Assembly (NCBI GenBank): GCA_947454695.1 | Contig: CANGMW010000191.1 | Span: 1 to 5,339, forward strand | Source: Comamonadaceae bacterium | Lineage (GTDB): Bacteria; Pseudomonadota; Gammaproteobacteria; Burkholderiales; Burkholderiaceae_C | Direction of reading: 5' to 3' | Length of the DNA stretch: 5,339 nt | In this document: in pieces, positions 1-5,339 of the stretch | Numbering within the stretch: the first letter of the stretch is position 1 | Layout of the letters: each line of letters opens with the position of its first letter | The notes under the pieces: generated by a model | What the model was told of the DNA's origin: nothing | The model's database searches: none | The model's input: only the letters and a program-made list of their open reading frames with translations | Made by a program: the position numbers and the translations under genes

Positions 1-577
1 ACGGCGCGCTGCCACTCAAGCCGTCCCAAACCGACACCCCCAGAATGGGAAAGTTCAGCCCGCCTTTGCTCAGGAAAAAAGGCCCGGCCTGCCAGGCCGC
101 GTCAATGCCGGGCAAGAGTTCTGTGAAAAGCAAGTACCACATCAGCAATTGCAGCAACAGTGGGATATTGCGAAACAGTTCCACATACGCGCTGCACAAG
201 CCACGAACAAGCATGCTGCGCGAAAACCGACCCACGCCCAGCAGCGTGCCTAAGAGCGTGGTCAGCACGATGCCCAGGAGTGCCACCCGCAAGGTGTTGC
301 CCAGACCTGCTGCAAAGGCACGCCAGTAGGCTTCACTGGAGTCGAAGTTCCACAGACTCTCGCCGATTTCAAACCCAGCGGGCTGCAGCAAAAAATCAAA
401 GCCGCTCTGAATACCCCGCGCGCGCATGTTCTGGCTGGTGTTGTAGGCCAAAAAGCCCAGCAGCAGGCAGATCAGAACGACGGCGATCAATTGGTAGAGC
501 CCCGCGCGCCGGGAGCGGCTGCGCCAAGCACCGCCAGTTTGACGTGGCTGAGATGTAGGGGTGGGCGGAGCACGCAT
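1..577 (-). CDS. aapQ: General L-amino-acid ABC transporter, inner-membrane permease AapQ (partial, C-terminus beyond left edge)
   Basis: Permease subunit of a polar amino-acid importer of the Aap/Bzt type. It would pair with a second permease (AapM) to form the membrane channel for substrate delivered by AapJ. The reading frame starts at ATG 577 and stays open to the left edge, giving 192 residues, about half of the roughly 400 usual for AapQ. Visible are an Arg-rich cytoplasmic N-terminus (R19-R24), a first membrane helix at about 28-46, a periplasmic stretch with FDFLLQPAGFEIGES (60-74) typical of the family, a second helix at about 92-117, and VELFRNIPLLLQLLMWY (132-148), the hallmark of the HisM/HisQ-type permease domain. 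The start is fixed by context: no ATG, GTG or TTG lies in frame between it and the aapJ stop. The Shine-Dalgarno sequence is poor. It lies 72 bases after aapJ on the same strand, so it is probably co-transcribed. Confidence 0.9.
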   Translation of the reverse strand, partial: MRAPPTPTSQPRQTGGAWRSRSRRAGLYQLIAVVLICLLLGFLAYNTSQNMRARGIQSGFDFLLQPAGFEIGESLWNFDSSEAYWRAFAAGLGNTLRVALLGIVLTTLLGTLLGVGRFSRSMLVRGLCSAYVELFRNIPLLLQLLMWYLLFTELLPGIDAAWQAGPFFLSKGGLNFPILGVSVWDGLSGSAP

Positions 578-649
578 GCAGAGCTGGCGGTAAGGGTTAG
601 CTTGGTGTTTCGCGTTCGAACAAGCAGGGGGATTGATTTGGCGTGGTGC

Positions 650-1666
650 TTAGCGAATCGGCATGGCGTACATCAGCCCACCCTGGCTCCACAGCCGGTT
701 GGCGCCACGCGGCAGTTTGAGCGGCGACTGTGCGCCCACATTGCGTTCAAACAGCTCGCCATAGTTGCCCACGGCCAGAACGGCGCGCGCCATCCAGGCC
801 CGGTCCAGTCCCAGTAATTTGCCGCTGTCTTCGCTGGTGCCCAAAATCCGTTGCACGGCCGGGTTGGTGCTGGTTTTGAGTTGCTCCACATTGGTTTGCG
901 TGATGCCCGCCTCTTCGGCTTCCAGCAGGCCGTAGATCACCCATTTCACGATCGCCAGCCACTCATCGTCGCCCCGGCGCACCATCGGGCCCAGCGGCTC
1001 TTTGGAGATCAGCTCGGGCAGGATCACATGCTCAGCGGGATTCTTGGTTTCGTTGTTGCGGATCGACGCCAGCCCGGACGCGTCGGTGGTGTAGGCCAGG
1101 CAACGGCCGGCAAGGTAGGCGCCGGTGGCGGCTTCCAATTTTTCAAACACCACGGGTTTGAGTTTGAGGTCGTTGGCCCGTGAGTAGTCGGTCATGTTCT
1201 TCTCGGTGGTGGTGCCCGATTGCACGCACACGGTCTGACCTTTGAGTTGCTTGGCGCTTTTGATCTTGCTCTTGGCCGGCACCATGAAGGCTTGGCCATC
1301 AAAGTAAGTGACGGCGGTGATGTGCAGGCCCAGCGAAGCGTCGCGGGTGAGCGAGAAGGTGGTGTTGCGGGAGAGCACGTCAACTTCACCGGACTGCAAG
1401 GCCGTGAAGCGTTGTTGCGCGTTGAGCGGCACATACTTCACTTTGTCGGCACTACCCAGCACGGCGGCCGCCACGGCCCGGCAGATGTCCACATCCAAGC
1501 CTGCCCACTTGCCCGAGCTGTCCACCGCGCTGAAGCCGGCCAGCCCGGTGTTGACGCCACAGACCACCTGACCGCGGGATTTCACGCCATCCAAGGTTTT
1601 GCCGGCATGGGCTGCTGTGCTTCCCAGGCTGGCCAACAGTGCCAAGCCGATGATCAGCCAATTCAT
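650..1666 (-). CDS. aapJ: General L-amino-acid ABC transporter, periplasmic substrate-binding protein AapJ
   Basis: Periplasmic binding protein that captures L-amino acids and delivers them to the AapQ/AapM permease. The 338 residues match the usual AapJ length of about 340. Residues 1-21 form a signal peptide (hydrophobic LIIGLALLASLG, then AHA before G22). The mature protein opens with TLDGVKSRGQVVCGVN, then GLDVDICRAVAAAVLG (57-71), FTALQSGEVDVLSRNTTFSL (87-106, with the family's SRNTT), VCVQSGTTTE (146-155) and a C-terminal GNYGELFERNVG (300-311), all typical of AapJ/BztA and not of generic GlnH proteins. I chose ATG 1666 because the signal peptide begins there and GGGAGAAG (1683-1676) lies upstream at a slightly long spacing. 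The frame is open to ATG 1762, which would add 32 residues but has no ribosome site. Oddity: with the short start, no Lys or Arg precedes the hydrophobic core. It is the first gene of the leftward operon. Confidence 0.93.
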   Translation of the reverse strand: MNWLIIGLALLASLGSTAAHAGKTLDGVKSRGQVVCGVNTGLAGFSAVDSSGKWAGLDVDICRAVAAAVLGSADKVKYVPLNAQQRFTALQSGEVDVLSRNTTFSLTRDASLGLHITAVTYFDGQAFMVPAKSKIKSAKQLKGQTVCVQSGTTTEKNMTDYSRANDLKLKPVVFEKLEAATGAYLAGRCLAYTTDASGLASIRNNETKNPAEHVILPELISKEPLGPMVRRGDDEWLAIVKWVIYGLLEAEEAGITQTNVEQLKTSTNPAVQRILGTSEDSGKLLGLDRAWMARAVLAVGNYGELFERNVGAQSPLKLPRGANRLWSQGGLMYAMPIR

Positions 1667-1675
1667 GACAGGCGT

Positions 1676-1683
1676 CTTCTCCC
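1676..1683 (-). promoter_or_regulatory. Probable ribosome binding site of aapJ
   Basis: Read on the minus strand, GGGAGAAG precedes ATG 1666. GGAG lies 12 bases from the start, longer than ideal, while the AGAAG part is closer. It is the only purine-rich site near either candidate start and supports ATG 1666 over the upstream ATG at 1762. Confidence 0.5.
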
Positions 1684-1823
1684 GTGTGGTCAGCGCTTTG
1701 GGCGAGTGAACGACCTTGGAGGCGGCGTGCGTATATGTGGGGTGGGGGGCAGTGTGGGTCATGGCAGCGTGAGCAGGGCAGTTCGGGACTGTCGCATGTT
1801 ACCGCCTCGTGCGCCCAATCGCT

Positions 1824-1831
1824 TGCCCCAA
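1824..1831 (-). repeat. TTGGGGCA repeat, inverted copy
   Basis: The plus strand reads TGCCCCAA, the reverse complement of the TTGGGGCA copies at 1871 and 1914. It lies about 40 bases from the first direct copy. It may be an operator half-site or chance in GC-rich DNA. Confidence 0.4.
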
Positions 1832-1869
1832 CGCCTGTGGGCTTGCCCGCGTCGCGTCGGAGACTAAAG

Positions 1870-1878
1870 CTTGGGGCA
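1870..1878 (+). repeat. CTTGGGGCA repeat, first direct copy
   Basis: CTTGGGGCA is identical to the copy at 1913-1921; the start-to-start distance is 43 bases, about four helical turns. This copy also forms the left arm of the small hairpin at 1872-1885. A regulator binding site is possible but unproven. Confidence 0.45.
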
Positions 1879-1885
1879 GACCCCA
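1872..1885 (+). repeat. Small GC hairpin (TGGGG-CAGA-CCCCA) followed by a T-rich stretch
   Basis: TGGGG (1872-1876), loop CAGA and CCCCA (1881-1885) form a perfect 5-base-pair stem. GTGTATTTTT follows directly, so on the plus strand it resembles a weak rho-independent terminator. No plus-strand gene lies upstream for it to terminate, the stem is short and the T run is interrupted. It could instead be an attenuator-like leader element, an operator or a remnant of a dispersed palindromic repeat. Confidence 0.35.
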
Positions 1886-1912
1886 GTGTATTTTTGCCGG
1901 GCAGGGGTTAGG

Positions 1913-1921
1913 CTTGGGGCA
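1913..1921 (+). repeat. CTTGGGGCA repeat, second direct copy
   Basis: Exact 9-base match to 1870-1878, about 70 bases upstream of the ligase start. It has no hairpin partner of its own, which argues that the shared sequence is not only a by-product of the hairpin. Confidence 0.45.
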
Positions 1922-1925
1922 CTGC

Positions 1926-1945
1926 ATTCACCTGCTGAATTCACC
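1926..1945. promoter_or_regulatory. Possible operator: ATTCACC direct repeat with TGAATTCA palindrome
   Basis: ATTCACC occurs at 1926-1932 and again at 1939-1945, 13 bases apart. The second copy overlaps the perfect 8-base palindrome TGAATTCA (1936-1943). The element ends about 45 bases before the ligase ATG, where a repressor site or a leader element would be expected. Short repeats can arise by chance, so this is only a candidate. Confidence 0.25.
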
Positions 1946-1990
1946 CCGTCTCTTCACACGATCTCATCCAACATTGAAGCGCCACCGACT

Positions 1991-3694
1991 ATGTCCATGC
2001 GTCACCATAAATTTTGGCCCCGTCGTCTGCCCCACGCCATCAACCCGCCTGTCTCCTCCCTGTGGGACAACCTGGCGACCAATGCGCGGCGTTACCCGGA
2101 CAAAGCCTGCCTGATTTTTTTCGGCCGCACTTACACCTACGCGCACGTGCTCAAGCTCACCGAGCAGCTGGCCGCCCGCTTGCAGTCGCTGGGGGTGAAC
2201 AAAGGCGACCGCGTCATGCTGTGCATGCAGAACTGCCCGCAGCTGGTCATCGCGCATTTCGCCATCCTGCGCGCCAATGCGGTGGTGGTGCCGGTCAACC
2301 CGATGAACCGGGCTGAAGAGCTCAAGCACTACATCACTGACCCGGATGCCCGGGTCGCCCTCACCACGGCCGATCTGGCCCCCGAGGTCGCACGCGCCAG
2401 CGATGGTTTGCCTCCCGGGCAAGGTCTTGCGCACCTCATCGTCACGCAGTTCACCGATGGCTTTGATGCTGACATCACCGGCGCCGAAGCCCCGCCCGAG
2501 GCCTGGCGCGACTGGCTGCTCACCCGCCATGCCTTGCCCGCCGTGAATGGCGCGCAAGTGCTGGCGTGGACCGCTGCGCTGGACAACAGCTTGCCGCTGT
2601 CCGAGCTCAACACCGGCAACACCGATCTGGCCATCCTGCCCTACACCAGCGGCACCACCGGCTTGCCCAAGGGCTGCATGCACACCCACCGCAGCGTCAT
2701 GCACAACGCAGTGGCCAGCGGCTTGTGGGGCAATGGCACGGCAGAGAACATCGGCCTGGCCGTGGTGCCCATGTTCCACATCACCGGCATGGTGAGCCTC
2801 ATGCATTCCAGTATTTACGTGGGCGCCACACTGGTGGTCATGCCGCGCTGGGACCGCGACCTGGCGGGCCGGCTCATCTCGCACCGCAAGGTCACCCACT
2901 GGACCAACATCCCCACCATGGTGATTGACCTCTTGGGCAGTCCTGACTTTGAGTCTTACGACCTCTCCAGCATCATCTACATTGGCGGCGGCGGTGCGGC
3001 CATGCCTCAGGCGGTGGCCCAGCGTTTGCTGGAGCAGTACGGCTTGCCCTACATCGAAGGCTATGGCCTGACCGAAACCGCCGCGCCCTCGCACACCAAC
3101 CCGCCGGACGCGCCCAAGCAGCAATGCCTGGGCATTCCCTTCATGAGCACCGATGCACGCGTGATCGACCCCGAGACCCTGCAGGAAATGCCGGTGGGCG
3201 AGCAAGGCGAAATCATCATCTGCGGCCCGGAAGTATTTCAGGGCTACTGGAAGCGGCCTGATGCGACCGAGGATGCGTTCATCACCTTTGAAGGCAAGCG
3301 CTTTTTCCGCTCCGGCGATCTGGGGCGCGTGGACGAAGACGGCTACTTCTTCATGACCGACCGCCTCAAACGCATGATCAATGCCTCGGGCTTCAAGGTC
3401 TGGCCGGCCGAGGTCGAGGCGCTGATGTTCCGCCACCCCGCCATCCAGGAGGCCTGCATCATCGCCACCAAGGACAGCTACCGCGGTGAGTCGGTCAAAG
3501 CCGTCGTGGTGATTCGCGCCAGCCACCGCGGGCAGGTCACCGAACAGGACATCATCGCCTGGTGCCGCGAGAACATGGCGGTGTACAAAGTGCCGCGTGT
3601 GGTGCAGTTTGTCGACGCCTTGCCCAAGAGCGGCAGCGGCAAAGTCATGTGGCGCACTCTGCAAGAAGCCGAGGCCAAAGTCCCCACGCCCTGA
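1991..3694 (+). CDS. AMP-forming acyl-CoA synthetase (long-chain fatty-acid CoA ligase-like)
   Basis: Member of the ANL adenylate-forming superfamily: it activates a carboxylic acid with ATP to an acyl-AMP and transfers the acyl group to CoA, in the cytoplasm. The 567 residues contain the complete set of motifs: phosphate-binding YTSGTTGLPKG (218-228), GYGLTE (357-362), RSGDLG (440-445) with the ribose-binding Asp443, the hinge and CoA-region stretch DRLKRMINASGFKVWP (457-472), and the C-terminal PKSGSGK ending in the catalytic Lys551. Overall resemblance is to FadD-like and medium/long-chain ligases; the acyl substrate cannot be read from sequence. The start at ATG 1991 (MSMRHHKF) fits the family N-terminus. 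The frame is open back to 1871, but those residues look non-coding. ATG 1997 is an alternative, and the Shine-Dalgarno sequence is weak in either case. It is the first gene of a rightward trio, with the next start 57 bases downstream. Confidence 0.92.
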   Translation: MSMRHHKFWPRRLPHAINPPVSSLWDNLATNARRYPDKACLIFFGRTYTYAHVLKLTEQLAARLQSLGVNKGDRVMLCMQNCPQLVIAHFAILRANAVVVPVNPMNRAEELKHYITDPDARVALTTADLAPEVARASDGLPPGQGLAHLIVTQFTDGFDADITGAEAPPEAWRDWLLTRHALPAVNGAQVLAWTAALDNSLPLSELNTGNTDLAILPYTSGTTGLPKGCMHTHRSVMHNAVASGLWGNGTAENIGLAVVPMFHITGMVSLMHSSIYVGATLVVMPRWDRDLAGRLISHRKVTHWTNIPTMVIDLLGSPDFESYDLSSIIYIGGGGAAMPQAVAQRLLEQYGLPYIEGYGLTETAAPSHTNPPDAPKQQCLGIPFMSTDARVIDPETLQEMPVGEQGEIIICGPEVFQGYWKRPDATEDAFITFEGKRFFRSGDLGRVDEDGYFFMTDRLKRMINASGFKVWPAEVEALMFRHPAIQEACIIATKDSYRGESVKAVVVIRASHRGQVTEQDIIAWCRENMAVYKVPRVVQFVDALPKSGSGKVMWRTLQEAEAKVPTP

Positions 3695-3751
3695 GGTGCG
3701 CTGCCCGGTGTGCGATGCTTGGGGACTTTTCATTGATCGGCAACTTGGCCC

Positions 3752-4765
3752 ATGCACACGCCTCAATTGCGACTCTCCGTCTTAGACCAATCTGCCGCCG
3801 CGGCCGGCCGCTCTCAGGACGCGGCCATCCGCGAAACCCTGGACATGGCCCAGCACTGCGAGGCGCTGGGCTACCACCGCTTCTGGGTGAGCGAGCACCA
3901 CAGCCACCCGTCCATCGTGGGCAGCGCGCCCGAAGTGCTGATGGCTGCCATTGCCGCGCGCACCACGCGCATCCGCATCGGCAGCGCCGGCGTGATGCTG
4001 CCGCATTACGCGCCGCTCAAAGTGGCCGAACAGTTCCGCGTGCTCGAAGCCCTCGCGCCCGGTCGTATTGATCTTGGCGTGGGCCGGGCCCCCGGCAGCG
4101 ACATGCGCACCTCGCAGTTGCTCAACCCGGACCGCCATGCGTCCGAACGATTTCCGCAGCAGGTGCTCGAGTTGCAGGCCTGGGTCACCGGTGCTGAATT
4201 TCCACTCGGGCATCCCGCCCACGGCGTGCACGCTTGTCCGCAAGGCACCAGCTCGCCCGAACTCTGGATGCTGGGCAGCTCCGACTACGGCGCCCAACTC
4301 GCCGCCCACCTGGGACTGCCCTACGCGTTTGCCTGGTTCATCACCGATGGCGAAGGCGCCGAGCAGGCCTTGTCGCTGTACCGCCAAAACTACCGCCCCA
4401 GCGAGAAACACCCCACACCGCAAGCCACACTGTGCGTGTGGGCCTTGGCCGCAGACACGCCGGAGCTGGCTTGGGAGGCTTTTGAGAGCCGGGCCCGCTG
4501 GCGCATGGACCGCAACCGCGGGCAGATCGGCCCCCTGTTGCCGCCAGCAATGGCCGTGCGCGAGTACAGCCCTGCTGAACAACAGGCCATCGAACAGATG
4601 CGCCACAACGCCTTGGTGGGCAGCGCCACGCAAGTGGGGGAAAAGCTGCGTCATCTGGCGACCGAGCTGCAGATTGACGAGCTGGCCATCATCACCTGGG
4701 CGCACGACCCCCAAGTACGCCGCCGCTCCTACGAGTTGCTGGCGCAAGAATTTGCATTGACCTGA
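3752..4765 (+). CDS. Luciferase-like (LLM class) flavin-dependent oxidoreductase
   Basis: A 337-residue single-domain TIM-barrel flavin-dependent monooxygenase of the bacterial luciferase superfamily, the usual length for the MsnO8/YhbW-like 'group 1' branch. Such enzymes use reduced FMN supplied by a separate reductase to oxygenate an organic substrate in the cytoplasm. Visible signatures are LSVLDQS at the N-terminus (8-14), WVSEHH (45-50), GSAGVMLPHYAPLKVAEQF (77-95), RIDLGVGRAPGSD (105-117), the central LWMLGSSDYGAQLAA and the C-terminal VGSATQVGEKL. These are characteristic of the branch that includes E. coli YhbW. The protein appears complete, with stop TGA at 4763. The ribosome site before ATG 3752 is weak. 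Its position between a CoA ligase and an esterase-like gene points to catabolism of an organic compound; the substrate is unknown. No flavin reductase gene is seen in the window. Confidence 0.9.
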   Translation: MHTPQLRLSVLDQSAAAAGRSQDAAIRETLDMAQHCEALGYHRFWVSEHHSHPSIVGSAPEVLMAAIAARTTRIRIGSAGVMLPHYAPLKVAEQFRVLEALAPGRIDLGVGRAPGSDMRTSQLLNPDRHASERFPQQVLELQAWVTGAEFPLGHPAHGVHACPQGTSSPELWMLGSSDYGAQLAAHLGLPYAFAWFITDGEGAEQALSLYRQNYRPSEKHPTPQATLCVWALAADTPELAWEAFESRARWRMDRNRGQIGPLLPPAMAVREYSPAEQQAIEQMRHNALVGSATQVGEKLRHLATELQIDELAIITWAHDPQVRRRSYELLAQEFALT

Positions 4766-4823
4766 TCCTTGCCACCTTGCCAGCCCGTCACCGTCGTTAC
4801 CAATTTCTCAGTTCAACACGACC

Positions 4824-5339
4824 ATGAAAACGCCTAAAAAATTTCCGGTGGCCAGTCCTAAAGCGCTTGGCCTGTGCCCTCGGCGGACCCAGCAATTGAT
4901 CGATGGTTTTCAGGCCAGCATTGACCGCCAGCACCTGCCCGGCGCGGTCATGCTCATCGCGCGGCACGGCAAGCTGGCTTTGCTGCAGGCTTTGGGCGCA
5001 CAAGACCCGCAGCAAGGCACGCCCATGCAAACGGATTCGATTTTCAGAATCTATTCCATGACCAAGCCCATCGTCTCCGTCGCGGTGATGATGCTCATGG
5101 AGCAGGGCCGCCTGATGCTGGCCGACCCCGTCGCCAAGTACCTGCCGGAATTTTCCAGCCAGCGGGTGGCCGAGTTCGATGCAGCTCAGAACATGACCTT
5201 GCGTGCGCCCAAACGCGCCGCCACCGTGCAAGACCTGCTGCGCCACACCGCCGGACTGACCTACCAGTTCACCGGCGAGGGCCCGTTGCGTCAGCTGTAT
5301 GCCGATGCGAATATTCGCTCCCTCCAGCGTACCAATGAA
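4824..5339 (+). CDS. Beta-lactamase-fold serine hydrolase / family VIII-type esterase (partial, C-terminus beyond right edge)
   Basis: Only the first 172 residues lie in the window; related proteins usually have about 380-430. The frame begins at ATG 4824 (MKTPKKFPVA) and is open to the last base. The N-terminal pattern is that of class C beta-lactamase-like hydrolases: PGAVMLIARHGKLAL (39-53), then IFRIYSMTKP containing the SxxK nucleophile motif Ser78-Met-Thr-Lys81, then MMLMEQGRLMLADPVAKYLPEF (89-110) and VQDLLRHTAGLTY (135-147). The second catalytic motif, with the general-base Tyr, should fall beyond the edge. No signal peptide is evident, so it is probably cytoplasmic, as expected for an esterase and not a resistance beta-lactamase or a cell-wall enzyme. 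It starts 58 bases after the monooxygenase stop with no terminator between them, so co-transcription is likely. True substrate unknown. Confidence 0.88.
   Translation, partial: MKTPKKFPVASPKALGLCPRRTQQLIDGFQASIDRQHLPGAVMLIARHGKLALLQALGAQDPQQGTPMQTDSIFRIYSMTKPIVSVAVMMLMEQGRLMLADPVAKYLPEFSSQRVAEFDAAQNMTLRAPKRAATVQDLLRHTAGLTYQFTGEGPLRQLYADANIRSLQRTNE

Larger units (their letters stand above)
1667..1990. other. Divergent intergenic control region between aapJ and the acyl-CoA ligase gene
   Basis: A gap of 324 bases between two genes transcribed away from each other, so it should contain at least the aap promoter and probably the ligase promoter. By eye I found no pair of -35 and -10 boxes with correct spacing on either strand. 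On the minus strand TATACG (near 1731-1736) and TAACAT (near 1797-1802) are possible -10 boxes, but neither has a good -35. The region holds the TTGGGGCA repeats, a small hairpin and the TTCACC/TGAATTCA element listed separately. A G-rich run (1739-1758) lies within the possible aapJ leader. I see no small gene that I can support here. Confidence 0.6.

Noticed and set aside
614..621. Perfect palindrome GTTCGAAC in the aapJ-aapQ gap.
   Set aside because: Only 8 bases, with no extended arms or T run; too short to call a terminator or an operator.
1739..1758. G-rich run as a possible G-quadruplex near the aapJ leader.
   Set aside because: It has only three separate G runs of three or more (G4, G6, G3). 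The G6 run cannot be divided into two G3 tracts with a loop, so a stable three-layer quadruplex is not supported.
1220..1867. A 215-codon plus-strand frame opposite aapJ and running into the intergenic region.
   Set aside because: It is antisense to an unmistakable AapJ sequence and has no motif of its own.
1871..1894. TTGGGG and TATTTT as -35 and -10 boxes of a ligase promoter.
   Set aside because: The spacer would be only 12 bases, too short for a sigma-70 promoter.
3695..3751. Possible terminator or promoter between the ligase and monooxygenase genes.
   Set aside because: I see no stem-loop followed by T residues and no paired promoter boxes; the gap looks like an ordinary intra-operon spacer.
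1964..3766. A 600-codon open frame on the minus strand covering the whole ligase gene.
   Set aside because: Long antisense frames are common opposite GC-rich genes because of codon bias. Its translation is rich in His, Gly, Ala and Arg with no recognisable domain, while the plus strand encodes a complete set of ANL motifs.
3782..4747. A 321-codon open frame on the minus strand opposite the monooxygenase gene.
   Set aside because: Same low-complexity composition as other antisense frames and no family motif; the plus strand carries a full luciferase-like enzyme.
4797..5246. A 149-codon minus-strand frame opposite the serine hydrolase start.
   Set aside because: The plus strand encodes a clear SxxK hydrolase; the antisense product shows no domain.

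Overview
The window is GC-rich bacterial chromosome with dense, mostly uninterrupted genes. The protein families, the codon choice (strong G/C at third positions) and the weak Shine-Dalgarno sequences fit a betaproteobacterium of the Burkholderiales, most likely near Comamonadaceae. That placement is inference; there is no rRNA or other marker gene here. I see no tRNA, CRISPR array, insertion sequence or phage gene.

Left part (1-1666, minus strand): the first two genes of a general L-amino-acid ABC importer. The periplasmic binding protein AapJ (650-1666) is followed downstream by the first half of the permease AapQ (577 to the left edge). The second permease (AapM) and ATPase (AapP) expected after AapQ would lie beyond the left edge.

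Middle (1667-1990): a divergent intergenic region of 324 bases. It must hold the control signals for the leftward importer genes and probably for the rightward cluster. It carries three copies of TTGGGGCA (one inverted), a small GC hairpin followed by T residues, and a TTCACC direct repeat with a TGAATTCA palindrome close to the rightward start. I found no convincing sigma-70 promoter by eye.

Right part (1991-5339, plus strand): three co-directional genes with gaps of only 57 and 58 bases, probably one operon. They are an AMP-forming acyl-CoA synthetase (long-chain fatty-acid CoA ligase-like), a luciferase-like flavin-dependent monooxygenase, and the first 172 residues of a beta-lactamase-fold serine hydrolase/esterase with an SxxK motif, cut by the right edge. 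Oxygenase, esterase and CoA ligase together suggest a small catabolic route in which an oxygenated or esterified substrate is hydrolysed and the acid is activated to a CoA thioester. The substrate cannot be read from sequence.

Most of the window is ordinary metabolic and transport content. The items most worth a second look are the three-gene catabolic set and the repeats in the divergent control region.
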